Of a stretch of 64,000 nucleotides of DNA, positions 44,571 to 53,566 are shown piece after piece. Below the pieces are notes generated by a model, which was not told the DNA's origin, did not search any database, and saw only the letters and a list, made by a program, of their open reading frames with translations. Within the stretch, counting starts at the first letter, position 1. Each line of letters begins with the position of its first letter. This stretch comes from Bacillus oleivorans (GTDB lineage: Bacteria; Bacillota; Bacilli; Bacillales; JC228). Position numbers and translations under genes: made by a program. The DNA lies in NCBI RefSeq assembly GCF_900207585.1, contig NZ_OAOP01000011.1:62001-126000 (forward strand). Reading direction: 5' to 3'.

Positions 44571-44597
44571 AAGGATGACTCCCTCAGGGTCATCCTT
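44571..44597. terminator. Bidirectional terminator
   Basis: AAGGATGAC (44571-44579) / GTCATCCTT (44589-44597), 9-bp perfect stem, between the acidic small gene and yutD. Confidence 0.75.
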
Positions 44598-44603
44598 CAT
44601 CTC

Positions 44604-44879
44604 TTATTGTTCTATTTTTTTTACAACAAAATAGGCGCAGCCAAAATTACAGTATTCATACAGATATTCCTTCAATGTACTGATTTTATTATCAAAAGCA
44701 GCTTTAGGATTTTGATCATCAAAAAATCCTCGCAGCCTTAATTGACCATAACCCCAGTCCCCTACAATATAATCATATTTGGACAAAATGTCACTGTATC
44801 TTTCACGGAAAGCTTCTTCTTGAAAGCCCTCGCGATAGTCTTCAATTACTTCGTAATGAATATTCTGAACGATAATCAC
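44604..44879 (-). CDS. yutD: YutD family (DUF1027) protein
   Basis: 91 residues from GTG 44879, 9 nt after AAAGGTGAG; the GTG three codons earlier is adjacent to that site. The DUF1027 signature is clear: YDYIVGDWGYGQLRLRGFF and LYEYCNFGCAYFVVKK with two conserved Cys. Function unknown; a conserved Firmicutes single-domain protein. Confidence 0.9.
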   Translation of the reverse strand: MIIVQNIHYEVIEDYREGFQEEAFRERYSDILSKYDYIVGDWGYGQLRLRGFFDDQNPKAAFDNKISTLKEYLYEYCNFGCAYFVVKKIEQ

Positions 44880-44987
44880 AAGAAACACCTCACCTTTTCT
44901 CCTATTCCTATTATAACGGATTAACCATCAATTACTAAGCAGAAAAATAACGAAAAAGGTCATTCTAATGGTAAGGAGGTGGAGAAT

Positions 44988-45680
44988 GTGAAAAAAACCT
45001 TTCTGACCATTGGAATTTGCGGTTTGATTCTCACAGGATGTAATGATAACGAAGCTGGCCAAGATATCTATAAAGAAAGTGGCAACACGATAAATGTGAA
45101 TGACAGTGCAGACCTATACAATCCTAATCTGACGGACAATGATTCACAAAAAAACGAAGAATTTGGCTACGTCCGTCATCAAAGAAATCCGATTCCAGGA
45201 AATAATACCGTGCAATATGGAGAAATCTTAGCTATTGACCGAGAGGCATTAGCCGATACAATTAGCCGTATTGCCGTGCAAATACCAAATGTTGAGGATG
45301 CCGCAACATTAGTAACAGATGAGGAAGTTTTAATAGCATATCGCAGCAATTCAGAAGACCGGAATGCAACAGCGGATCAAGTAAAAAGAACAGCCCTATC
45401 CTTTGTACCTAGATACTTTCATGTGTATGTGGCGGATGACCCTCGCATGATTCGTGAGATTGAGGATATATCCCCGTTGGATTCTGACTCAAATAATGTT
45501 GAAAGTATTGTTGATCAAACCATACAACAAATGTTGAAATATCCACAAGGCAATAGACTCAGCGACGGTGAAAATGAAAACGGTGAATATGAAGGCGATG
45601 TAAACGATAATATGGACCGCGATGATATTCATCAGATGATGGATACTAATACAAATACTAATCGAAACAACAACCGATAA
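44988..45680 (+). CDS. yutC: YhcN/YlaJ family sporulation lipoprotein YutC
   Basis: 230 residues from GTG 44988, 8 nt after AAGGAGG. Lipobox LILTGC, then a Ser/Asn/Asp-rich linker and the YhcN/YlaJ domain (EILAIDREALADTISRIAVQIPNVEDAATLVTDEEVLIAY, PRYFHVYVADDPRMIREIEDIS). The tail is Asp/Asn-rich and ends in an Asn/Thr/Arg low-complexity run. Family members sit in the forespore inner membrane and affect spore germination or resistance. Confidence 0.88.
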   Translation: MKKTFLTIGICGLILTGCNDNEAGQDIYKESGNTINVNDSADLYNPNLTDNDSQKNEEFGYVRHQRNPIPGNNTVQYGEILAIDREALADTISRIAVQIPNVEDAATLVTDEEVLIAYRSNSEDRNATADQVKRTALSFVPRYFHVYVADDPRMIREIEDISPLDSDSNNVESIVDQTIQQMLKYPQGNRLSDGENENGEYEGDVNDNMDRDDIHQMMDTNTNTNRNNNR

Positions 45681-45692
45681 TTTTAGAGAAAT

Positions 45693-45720
45693 GAGCGGGT
45701 AAACCTCCCGCTCTTCTTTT
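45693..45720 (+). terminator. Terminator after yutC
   Basis: GAGCGGG (45693-45699) / CCCGCTC (45707-45713), then TTCTTTT. Confidence 0.85.
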
Positions 45721-45725
45721 ATTTA

Positions 45726-46010
45726 GGCTGTTTTCGCATGGATTGTTGCTACTTGAATAATTTTTTGAACTGAAGTGGAATGGAGCGGAAGACACCCTGA
45801 GTCCTCATAAAATGCATTCGCATTTTCTTCGTGCGATGCTTATGCTGCCGAAGCCTTCCTTGTCCTGCGTGAAGAAGAGGTGAGCCTCTAGACCCCGCAG
45901 GCAAAGCCGAGGAGGCTCAGGCCACCTCCCCGGGGAATCTTGTGTCTGGAGCGAAATGGAACGGACATGTTTACCTCCATTAAAAAACAACAAACTATGC
46001 GAAAAAAGCC
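45726..46010. mobile_element. MITE-like non-autonomous element with 8-bp target-site duplication
   Basis: 285 bp. Terminal inverted repeats of about 23 bp: GGCTGTTTTCGCATGG... at the left, and the right end reads GGCTTTTTTCGCATAG... on the other strand. The identical octamer TTTATTTA flanks both ends (45718-45725 and 46011-46018). Inside is a G+C-richer palindromic core (GGAGCGGAAGACACCC, CCGAGGAGGCTC, an AAAATGC/GCATTTT hairpin) of the kind widely dispersed in Bacillus genomes. No transposase. It fills the 466-bp yutC-yunA gap, where lipA lies in B. subtilis. Confidence 0.8.
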
Positions 46011-46146
46011 TTTATTTATCACACTTCTAAAAAGATTATCCAATATTTCCATTTATTGAAGTAATGGAATTGATTCATGTCTCACAAAATAAAAAAGCGA
46101 TTATCTTAGTCTTCATGTTTTCAGAAAAATTGGGGAGGACACATAA

Positions 46147-47130
46147 GTGAAGTACTTAAAAACGTTTATAGCTATGATTGTTCTATTTGCATTACTCCCT
46201 TCATCTTCATCGGCTAGCGAAAAAGGTGAAGATGTATATGCGGAGCGAATGGAATTTTATAAAACGATAGAAACAGTTACATTGGTGCCCTGGTATTATA
46301 TAGCAGCTGTTGATCAATACGAACGGAACATCCGCGGAGTTCGCAGGGACTTACCAAAGGCTGAAGGCCTTTCAGGCGTTTATTTTGAGCCAATGAAATG
46401 GTCTGGTCCCCTAAATCCTAATCAAGAAGATGATAATCCTATGTCCATTACTCTATTTAATGGAGTGGGAATTGATGGGAATGGAGATGGGAAGGCATTA
46501 AGGACAGATGATTTCGATGCTTTAATGACAATGGCCACATACCTGCAATCCTATGGTTCCGATGATGATAACTTAAAAATTGCACTTTGGAATTATTACA
46601 AGCGGGATAAAACCGTTTCTATAATTGCTGAAATTGCAAAATTGTACAAGCACTTTGGCCGGCTGAACTTAACGGCCCATTCCTTCCCTGTTCCGCTTCG
46701 CTCACGGCATAGTTACCGAAATACATGGGGCGATGCAAGAGGCTGGGGAGGTCGGAGAATCCATGAAGGAACCGATATTTTTGCTAATTATGGAGTTCCT
46801 GTTATGGCTACCTGCTATGGAATCGTCGAAATGAAGGGTTGGAACCGTTATGGAGGATGGCGTGTAGGAATTCGCGATATCAATAATACGTATCATTACT
46901 ATGCCCACCTTAGCGGTTTTTCTAAGGATTTAAAGGTAGGACAAATTGTGGAGCCTGGGACCGTGATTGGCGGCGTCGGGAGCTCTGGTTATGGACCTCC
47001 TGGAACCTCGGGTAAATTCCCGCCACACTTACACTATGGAATGTATAAGGATAACGGTTATACCGAATGGTCATTTGATCCATACCCTCATTTAAGATTG
47101 TGGGAACGGCAGATGCGCAGCAAGCGATAA
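46147..47130 (+). CDS. yunA: M23-family (LytM) metallopeptidase YunA
   Basis: 327 residues. Signal peptide (MKYLKTFIAMIVLFALLPSSSSA), an N-terminal region, and a C-terminal LytM domain with all zinc and catalytic residues: His206 and Asp210 in HEGTD, His254 in YAH, His294 and His296 in HLH. Active-type peptidoglycan endopeptidase, secreted or membrane-tethered. GTG start behind GGGGAGGAC. Synteny with yutC-yunA supports the name. Confidence 0.9.
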   Translation: MKYLKTFIAMIVLFALLPSSSSASEKGEDVYAERMEFYKTIETVTLVPWYYIAAVDQYERNIRGVRRDLPKAEGLSGVYFEPMKWSGPLNPNQEDDNPMSITLFNGVGIDGNGDGKALRTDDFDALMTMATYLQSYGSDDDNLKIALWNYYKRDKTVSIIAEIAKLYKHFGRLNLTAHSFPVPLRSRHSYRNTWGDARGWGGRRIHEGTDIFANYGVPVMATCYGIVEMKGWNRYGGWRVGIRDINNTYHYYAHLSGFSKDLKVGQIVEPGTVIGGVGSSGYGPPGTSGKFPPHLHYGMYKDNGYTEWSFDPYPHLRLWERQMRSKR

Positions 47131-47146
47131 TCGAAAACAATAAAAT

Positions 47147-47185
47147 AAAGGACTGTGTGAAAATAGAGCTCACACAGTCCCTTTT
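47147..47185. terminator. Bidirectional terminator between yunA and metS
   Basis: GGACTGTGTG (47150-47159) / CACACAGTCC (47171-47180) with A and T flanks. Confidence 0.85.
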
Positions 47186-47186
47186 A

Positions 47187-47291
47187 TTAAGAAGATTTTG
47201 CTTTTTTAACAGCATGTAAAATACTTGCTCCCATACCACCCCAAATAATAACCATCGACAGTACCATCCAAAAAATTGCTCCACCTGTCAT
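47187..47291 (-). CDS. metS: MetS-family small subunit of an NSS amino acid transporter
   Basis: Very short gene read directly: 34 residues, one membrane span (IFWMVLSMVIIWGGMGASIL) and a basic tail (HAVKKAKSS), the MetS pattern. Its ATG overlaps the stop of the preceding transporter by one base (TAATG), so the two are translationally coupled. In Corynebacterium glutamicum MetPS, MetS is required for methionine/alanine uptake by MetP. Confidence 0.85.
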   Translation of the reverse strand: MTGGAIFWMVLSMVIIWGGMGASILHAVKKAKSS

Positions 47292-48832
47292 TAACTTGAA
47301 ACCTCCTTATTATCGGCAGATACAGGGACATCAAGTTTGCCGCTGCCCCATGATTTAAATTGTGCAAGTATTACTGCAACTCCAATTGCACCAATTGCAA
47401 CGGACCAACCATAGTTGAAAATGAAGTCACTTGTATAGCCACCATACTGACCAGTCTCATTTTCAAATGTACCAACCAAGTTTTGCTTTAACAATCCATA
47501 CATCATATAACCCAAAACGATTGGAGTTATGACACTTAGACAAATAGTCCACCACTTGCCAAGTTTAATGTCAGAAATGGCATCTGCATGGGATTGTAAA
47601 GGTTTCAACTGTTTCGCAAACCAAGCTAAGAAAGCAACTTCAAACAATCCAGCAAGAACAATTCCAAATTGATTAATGAAGTAATCCACAACATCGAGGA
47701 AGTTTAAACCGCCTTGTGTCGCAAAGATAAACGAGATAAGAGCCGCAAATCCGCCACCATATAAAACGGCTTGTTTACGGGTTGCATTAAACTTATCCAT
47801 AAGTGCAGCAATATACGTCTCAGTAATCGAGATCAAAGACGTCATACCTGCTAATACCAGAGAAGCAAAGAATAAGAATCCAAATACTTCTGGTAAAAAT
47901 GGGAATTGATTAATTATTTGAGGAAAGACTGCAAATGCTAGAATAACCCCGCTGCTTACTACTTCTGAAACAGGCTGATCAGTTGCTTGTGCCATAAATC
48001 CTAGAGCAGCAAAAACCCCAATCCCCGCTAAAAGTTCAAAAGATGAGTTACTGAACGCCGTGATAAAGGCATTATTTGTAACGTCTGATTTCTTTGGCAA
48101 ATAACTTGAATAAGTAACCATGATTGCAAAACAAATAGATAAGCTAAAGAATATTTGTCCATATGCAGCTACCCAAACTCCTGGTTCTTTCAGCATCTCC
48201 CAGTTAGGTGTGAAGAATGCGTTCAGACCTTGTGCAGCCCCTTCCATAAATAATGCACTGATTACAATACATAAGAAGAAGAAGACTAGTAATGGAATCA
48301 TAATTCTATTCGCCATTTCGATTCCTTTTTTAACACCTGCAAAGAGAACACCTAGCGTAATTAACCAGACAATCACTAATGGGATAAATACTCCCATAAC
48401 CAGTGAGCCTACAGCACCGGCATCCGTAACCTGTAAATAATCAGTTAGTAAGAAGCCTACTGTGTCATCGCCCCACTGTTTCCCAAATGAAAACCACGAA
48501 TAAGACATTGCCCATGCAATAATTACAGGGTAATAAACTGAAATTACGAATGCAATGATAACTTGCCACCAACCCATCCACTCGGCTCCTTTGCTTACAC
48601 GAGCGTAGGTTAATGGCGCAGAGCCACGATATTTGTGGCCTAATGTAAATTCGAGAATTAGCAGAGGCAGACCTGCAGTCAATAATGCGAATAAGTACGG
48701 AATTAAAAATGCTCCTCCACCATTTTCATAGGCAACCCCTGGAAAGCGCCAAATATTACCTAATCCTACGGCTGATCCGATAGCCGCCAGGACAAAGCCT
48801 GCTCTCGTTCCCCACTGGGCACGATTTTCCAT
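47291..48832 (-). CDS. metP: Sodium:neurotransmitter symporter (NSS) family amino acid transporter, MetP-like
   Basis: 513 residues, 12 spans. The NSS TM1 signature WGTRAGFVLAAIGSAVGLGNIWRFPGVAYENGGGAFLIPY is complete, with FSLSICFAIMVTYSSYL in TM6. Bacterial family members take up amino acids with Na+. The attached metS gene makes methionine or alanine the likeliest cargo; B. subtilis YocR/YhdH-type transporters are related. The ribosome site is GGGGGA before the ATG. Confidence 0.85.
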   Translation of the reverse strand: MENRAQWGTRAGFVLAAIGSAVGLGNIWRFPGVAYENGGGAFLIPYLFALLTAGLPLLILEFTLGHKYRGSAPLTYARVSKGAEWMGWWQVIIAFVISVYYPVIIAWAMSYSWFSFGKQWGDDTVGFLLTDYLQVTDAGAVGSLVMGVFIPLVIVWLITLGVLFAGVKKGIEMANRIMIPLLVFFFLCIVISALFMEGAAQGLNAFFTPNWEMLKEPGVWVAAYGQIFFSLSICFAIMVTYSSYLPKKSDVTNNAFITAFSNSSFELLAGIGVFAALGFMAQATDQPVSEVVSSGVILAFAVFPQIINQFPFLPEVFGFLFFASLVLAGMTSLISITETYIAALMDKFNATRKQAVLYGGGFAALISFIFATQGGLNFLDVVDYFINQFGIVLAGLFEVAFLAWFAKQLKPLQSHADAISDIKLGKWWTICLSVITPIVLGYMMYGLLKQNLVGTFENETGQYGGYTSDFIFNYGWSVAIGAIGVAVILAQFKSWGSGKLDVPVSADNKEVSS

Positions 48833-49026
48833 AGTAATAATCCCCCTAACAATGTTGTGTTCTTCTTAATGGAACATTAAAATAGTTCCCTATATTCTGA
48901 TAATTCATGTTGTTCTAACGATTAGTATAACCATCTGTCCATAGTCTGTCAAAGCCATTTTTAGTAATTTTGTCATATGTATTTTGTAAACCTTATGCTT
49001 GTTTTCCTTTAATCATGACTAAATAA

Positions 49027-49051
49027 AAAGAACAGGCTAAATAGCCTGTTC
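49027..49051 (-). terminator. Terminator after the lysine transporter gene
   Basis: AACAGGCTA (49031-49039) / TAGCCTGTT (49042-49050), with a T run on the minus strand. Confidence 0.85.
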
Positions 49052-49055
49052 CAAT

Positions 49056-50648
49056 TTATTGTTCTATTGCATTTTGTTTTGTTTGGATTGGTTTTGGAAG
49101 AATAAATAAAAGGACAATTAATAGAACCGCACATGTCAATAGTCCTAATACAGTACTTCCAGTTAACCCTAACACTAAAAATCCTAAAGCTGAAATTACA
49201 CCGGCTACTAAAACGTATGGTAATTGGGTTGCAAAGTGGTCTAGATGGTTGCTTGCAGCTCCTGTTGAAGAAAGAATCGTCGTATCTGAGATTGGTGAAG
49301 AATGGTCGCCAAGAACAGAACCGGCTAATACGGCAGCAAAAGTTGGAATTAAGATTTCAACACTTGTAGCTGAAGCAATTTCTCCTGCTATCGGCAGGAG
49401 GATTCCAAATGAACCCCAGCTGGATCCTGTGGCAAACGCCATAATACCCGCAATGATAAAGATAATGACAGGCAGCAATCCAACACTAATGTTTAGATCT
49501 TCTACAACAGCCGCTAAATATTCTCCTGTCTGAAGTTTTCCAATTAGAGCTGCGATAATCCAGGCAAACACTAAAATATATACAGCTGGCAGCATTGATT
49601 TGATCCCTTCTAAAATCACAGGAATAGCCGTTTTTCCCTGTACATTCTTCTTACCGGCATGGATGAAGAAAAGGATTAAAGTAACAGCTAGACCTACAAG
49701 ACCACCAACTAGTAAAGATAGTGCTACATCCGTATTTTCAAAAACAGCAAAAATATCAGCAGTCCCGGCCGTCTGATAACCAGTCCATATCATCGCTCCA
49801 ACTGTACCAATGACAAGTCCGATAATGGGTAAGATTAAGTCAGCAACTGTTCCTCTTTGATTGACAGGCAAGTCTTGTTTTACTTCCCCGGGAATCGGCT
49901 TTTCCGGATCAAATACTTCTCCTGTTTCGATAGCACGCTGTTCATGAACTCTCATTGGGCCAAAATCGGTTTGTCTGATTGCAATAATAAACACAATCGC
50001 TAAGGTTACCCAAACATAGAAATTCATTGGTATGGTTCCTAAATAAGCCGAAAATGCTGTGAACCCGGTTATTTCGTTATCAGCTAAGATGGTCGCAATA
50101 GCTGCAACTATATAAGCTCCCCAGCTTGAAACAGGTGATACAACACATACAGGTGCAGCAGTTGAGTCAATTAAATAGGCTAATTTTGCACGTGATACCC
50201 GATGCCTGTCTGTAATCGGACGAGAAACCTGGCCAACCGCTAAGCTATTAAAATAATCATCAATAAAAATAAGAATACCGAAAATTGCGGTCATAACTTG
50301 AGCGCCTTTTCTAGTTTTCACTTTGGATAAAGCCCATTCACCAAAGGCTCTGCTTCCGCCCGAAACTAGAATGAAGGCTGTAATCATCCCTAATAGTACA
50401 ATGAACAGCAAGATATACACATACCAAGTGTTCAGTTCCCCCTCTGCATAAAAGATAGACGAAAATGATGTCCAGATGATTGAAAGGGATTCTGCTGCAA
50501 CCGCACCAAAGCCATCAGCAGCATCAATGGCTAATAAAAATGCAGCACTGACAATTCCGATTCCTAAAGAAAGCAGGACTCTCTTTGTAATCAGTACCAT
50601 AATAATCGCCAATATTGGCGGTAATAAAGAAAAAATCGATGAAGTCAT
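49056..50648 (-). CDS. lysW: NhaC-family transporter under lysine riboswitch control (probable lysine importer LysW)
   Basis: 530 residues from ATG 50648 (MTSSIFSLLPPILAI), behind GAGGAGG; the frame runs 24 codons further into the leader. About 12 spans, with FIDDYFNSLAVGQVSRPITDRHRVSRAKLAYLIDSTAAPVCVVSPVSSWGAYI and GDHSSPISDTTILSSTGAASNHLDH, typical of NhaC-type antiporters of the YheL/LysW group. The lysine riboswitch and terminator just upstream identify the cargo as lysine by regulation. Classified on sequence alone it would be a Na+/H+ antiporter. Confidence 0.82.
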   Translation of the reverse strand: MTSSIFSLLPPILAIIMVLITKRVLLSLGIGIVSAAFLLAIDAADGFGAVAAESLSIIWTSFSSIFYAEGELNTWYVYILLFIVLLGMITAFILVSGGSRAFGEWALSKVKTRKGAQVMTAIFGILIFIDDYFNSLAVGQVSRPITDRHRVSRAKLAYLIDSTAAPVCVVSPVSSWGAYIVAAIATILADNEITGFTAFSAYLGTIPMNFYVWVTLAIVFIIAIRQTDFGPMRVHEQRAIETGEVFDPEKPIPGEVKQDLPVNQRGTVADLILPIIGLVIGTVGAMIWTGYQTAGTADIFAVFENTDVALSLLVGGLVGLAVTLILFFIHAGKKNVQGKTAIPVILEGIKSMLPAVYILVFAWIIAALIGKLQTGEYLAAVVEDLNISVGLLPVIIFIIAGIMAFATGSSWGSFGILLPIAGEIASATSVEILIPTFAAVLAGSVLGDHSSPISDTTILSSTGAASNHLDHFATQLPYVLVAGVISALGFLVLGLTGSTVLGLLTCAVLLIVLLFILPKPIQTKQNAIEQ

Positions 50649-50721
50649 TCTACTATTCCTCCTCTGATTATGAGGGGAAACTATAGATGGATGAGGATAA
50701 TAAAGGATAAATAATAACAAA

Positions 50722-50759
50722 TAAAAAAGAGTAACGATAGAGAGGGTCCATCATTACTC
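50722..50759 (-). terminator. Riboswitch-controlled terminator
   Basis: Minus strand GAGTAATGAT (50750-50759) / ATCGTTACTC (50729-50738), one G-U, followed by TTTTTT (50723-50728). It lies between the lysine aptamer and the transporter start, so it is the expected expression platform: terminated when lysine is bound. Confidence 0.85.
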
Positions 50760-50783
50760 ATGATTCCTATTCTCCACCACGAT

Positions 50784-50957
50784 CTGTAGCTCCCCATTAT
50801 GAGATTTTTCTCATAATGACAGTGCAGCCCTTATTCAAGACTGCCCCAGCAATAGGAGGTTGACGCCCGTCTATTGCTTCGGCAAAATTCCCTTTCAGCT
50901 GTTTTCCTCGTTGTCATACTCCAACAGCCTACTCTTTAATTTTGCGCCTCTACCCCA
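50784..50957 (-). promoter_or_regulatory. Lysine riboswitch (L box) aptamer
   Basis: Read 5' to 3' on the minus strand the L-box landmarks occur in order: GTAGAGGCGCAAAATT, AGAGTAGGCTG, GAGGAAAACAGCTGAAAGGGAATTT, TTGCCGAAGCAATAG, GGGGCAGTCTTG, GGGCTGCACTGTCA, the ATTATGAG/CTCATAAT P5 hairpin, and GGGGAGCTAC closing P1. Followed by a terminator and a transporter gene. Off when lysine is abundant. The gap 50649-51051 otherwise holds only the promoter region. Confidence 0.92.
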
Positions 50958-51051
50958 CCGGATATGATAAGGTAATTCCTATTAATTTTTCATACTGTAA
51001 CAACATATCAGAATGAATGATTTCTTTCAAGTGAAAAATTTTGGAATTACC

Positions 51052-51801
51052 TCACGGTTCCACAGGGAGTTCAATAGAAGGGCTCGTTCCATCACCATTA
51101 CTTGGGCCATAAAACTGAGGTACATCTCCCGGATCCGTTGTCCATCCGATTGGTACTTCTTGCTTGATCGTCGTAACCTTAGTTTGAAATGGCATAATTA
51201 TTTGGATATCAACTGCTAAGTCCAGATAGACCAAATGGGTCGCATTATTAATTCCATATTCTTCCGTCTTAAATTTAACTTCAGATACAACATTACCTGT
51301 TGCGTAAAAACGAATCGGTATTTTCGGTCCCAAGTTACCGAATAAAGTATTATTGGTGGCTTGGCCTAATGGAACTAAAAAGACGATGCCTTCACTTGTA
51401 CTGGATTCCTCAAATTCAATTTCTACATCTGTAAGCGATTGTAATGATTGAAGGTCTCCGCTTTCTGCTGCATTTAAATTCGTTTGAATCAGACTGGTTA
51501 TTTCGGTTCCAATTCGATTTGCTATTTCTAGGTTTAGTGTTTTAGAGGATTCTTGTTGTTCCACCATATTATTGAGCTCAATAGAATCCGCAATTTTTTT
51601 ATTAACAGCTTTATTTATAACTGCTGTTCCGATTTGTTTTGTTTTTAATTCTGCATAACTCAAAAGCGTTGGGGTCAAACCTTTATCTATCAGCCAAAAG
51701 CTAATCGAAGTGGTAACGATAAAAAAGATAAAGGTGATGATAAAAACATGACGAAAAGGCAAGGGCCCTCTTCTCGGCTTTTTTCCTCGCAGTAAACTCA
51801 A
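51052..51801 (-). CDS. yunB: Sporulation protein YunB
   Basis: 249 residues. N-terminal membrane anchor (FIITFIFFIVTTSISFWLI) and an extracytoplasmic domain with KTKQIGTAVINKAVNKKIADSI, SLTDVEIEF and QVPIGWTTDP-like EVPIGWTTDPGDVPQ, matching YunB, a SigE-dependent protein needed for normal sporulation. It carries a basic N-terminal tail RGKKPRRGPLPF. AAGGGGGGATT lies upstream. Confidence 0.9.
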   Translation of the reverse strand: MSLLRGKKPRRGPLPFRHVFIITFIFFIVTTSISFWLIDKGLTPTLLSYAELKTKQIGTAVINKAVNKKIADSIELNNMVEQQESSKTLNLEIANRIGTEITSLIQTNLNAAESGDLQSLQSLTDVEIEFEESSTSEGIVFLVPLGQATNNTLFGNLGPKIPIRFYATGNVVSEVKFKTEEYGINNATHLVYLDLAVDIQIIMPFQTKVTTIKQEVPIGWTTDPGDVPQFYGPSNGDGTSPSIELPVEP

Positions 51802-51893
51802 AAGACAATCCCCCCTTATAAGCTATCTATATGCTCTGTAAGGGGGGATTAGCATTCATTTATGCGAATAATTGTGATGAATGTCTGAAAAAA

Positions 51894-52985
51894 TTAAGAA
51901 GCGTCTTCTCCACACTTCTGGATCATTAAATCCTTTCGTTCTTTTAAATCTAGCGAATATGGCTGAGACAGCTGCACTCCATTTTCCTCAATAATTCTTA
52001 AAATAGGTCTTTCACTTAGACCGTGGTGATACCCGCTCACAATTCCCTTTTTCCCATCATTAAGTGTAACAGAAATCCCAATTGGATACACAGCAACAGC
52101 TTTTCTGAAGGCATTGACTACATTTTTATCAAATAATTGGCCAGAACCGGAATATAAAACTTCAAGTCCTTCATGCGGCAGCATAGCACCCCGATAAACC
52201 CGGTTTGAAGTGACTGCATCGAATACATCCGCTACCGCAATAATTTTCGCTAATTGATGGATCTCTTTATCCCTCAGACCGCGAGGATAACCTGATCCAT
52301 CTAACCGCTCATGATGCTGATAGGCACAATGAGCCGCTACTAGAGGTACAGTATGTATATTTCTTAAAATTTGAAACCCGCTTTCCGCATGCTTTTTAAC
52401 TTCCTCAAACTCTTCATCCGTCAGCCGACCAGGTTTTAGTAAAATCTCCGTTGGAACCGTCATCTTACCAACGTCATGGAGGATTGCTCCTAAGCCAAGA
52501 AGTTCCAGCTCATTGCTGGAGAGCTTAAGCTCAATTCCAACCGCTAAAGAATAAAGGGTCACATTAAAAGAATGACTGAATATATATTCATCATAAACAA
52601 TCACATCATTCATTAAGGTAACGATATCCTGATTCCCTTTTATCGATTTTAATAGCTCAGAAATAATTCCTTTGAACGGCTTTGTCGCTTTTTCTACTAC
52701 AATGGTTCCATGCCGCTGATTCTTTTTCGTTATATCCCGAAAGGTGGATTCAATTGTACTCGTTGCTTTTCTTCTAATAGCAAATGAAATTGTTTCGACC
52801 GGTTCAATTCCCTTTGAGACTTCGTCATCTATATAAACATACCGTATATTCAACTCTACTAATCTTTTAATCATTCTTTCGGTAAGAGCAATACCTTTAT
52901 TTACTAATGTTTTATTCTTTTCGTTTTTCACAGGTGTCGCTAATTTCATTCCCGGCTTGACCGCACGCACTGATAATAATCTCAT
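51894..52985 (-). CDS. HD-GYP domain protein with DUF3391-like N-terminus, probable c-di-GMP phosphodiesterase
   Basis: 363 residues. An N-terminal DUF3391-like part (RAVKPGMKLATPV...GIALTERMIKRLVELNIRYVYIDDE) precedes an HD-GYP domain with His170-Asp171 (LHDVGK), His196-type KHAESGF, HHERLDGSGYP (224-234) and ADVFDAVTSNRVYR. All HD-GYP metal and GYP residues are present, so hydrolysis of c-di-GMP is likely. It lies between yunB and yunC, a position not occupied by such a gene in B. subtilis. Confidence 0.9.
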   Translation of the reverse strand: MRLLSVRAVKPGMKLATPVKNEKNKTLVNKGIALTERMIKRLVELNIRYVYIDDEVSKGIEPVETISFAIRRKATSTIESTFRDITKKNQRHGTIVVEKATKPFKGIISELLKSIKGNQDIVTLMNDVIVYDEYIFSHSFNVTLYSLAVGIELKLSSNELELLGLGAILHDVGKMTVPTEILLKPGRLTDEEFEEVKKHAESGFQILRNIHTVPLVAAHCAYQHHERLDGSGYPRGLRDKEIHQLAKIIAVADVFDAVTSNRVYRGAMLPHEGLEVLYSGSGQLFDKNVVNAFRKAVAVYPIGISVTLNDGKKGIVSGYHHGLSERPILRIIEENGVQLSQPYSLDLKERKDLMIQKCGEDAS

Positions 52986-53204
52986 ATGATCTCCTATACT
53001 AGTAAAGATTACTTACTGAAGAAATATTATCCTTTTTCTCATTATCCATTATTTATACCCTATCTTTCAAGGAAGAAGTGAAAAAATTGTATAAATATGA
53101 CGAAAAAGGGCCTTCCCAAGTGCTTTATCCCTTAATTGTTTAGAGAGAAGCAGCAAGTGAAAACCCCTTGTGACTGTATTATTATTAATTTGTACATAGC
53201 TTTC

Positions 53205-53507
53205 TTAAACCATTTTTAACATGGCTGCCTTGCCTGGCATTCCTTTATGAATTCCAAGTTTTTCAGCTTCGGCTGTCACAGATTCAAGCGGAGCCTCTAA
53301 TAGCTGATCAATGGTTTTGACACCCACAGCACGGCCAGCAATGATTTTTCTGTCCCTCAGCTTTTCGTTTAATAGCGCAACGTCAAGGGCACCACACATG
53401 ATATAGCCTTTATCTGAAGTAACAGCTAAAAGATTGGTTTTTGGCAATTGAACAGAAACCGCTAAAAAGGTATGGCCTTCAATCTGAATCGGTGAAAGAT
53501 TAATCAT
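53205..53507 (-). CDS. yunC: DUF1805 family protein YunC
   Basis: 100 residues of the YunC/DUF1805 family: LPKTNLLAVTSDKGYIMCGALDVALLNEKLRDRKIIAGRAVGVKTIDQLLEAPLESVT. A small alpha/beta protein of unknown function. Same strand and order as yunD and yunF. GGAGAGATGATCG precedes its ATG. Confidence 0.92.
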   Translation of the reverse strand: MINLSPIQIEGHTFLAVSVQLPKTNLLAVTSDKGYIMCGALDVALLNEKLRDRKIIAGRAVGVKTIDQLLEAPLESVTAEAEKLGIHKGMPGKAAMLKMV

Positions 53508-53566
53508 CGATCATCTCTCCTCTCTTTATTACTTTATGAGAGATTCAAGATAACCGTGAATTATCT

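Noticed and set aside
45805-45993. 62-codon ORF on the minus strand
   Set aside because: Lies entirely inside the MITE-like element, whose sequence is palindromic and dispersed in Bacillus genomes.
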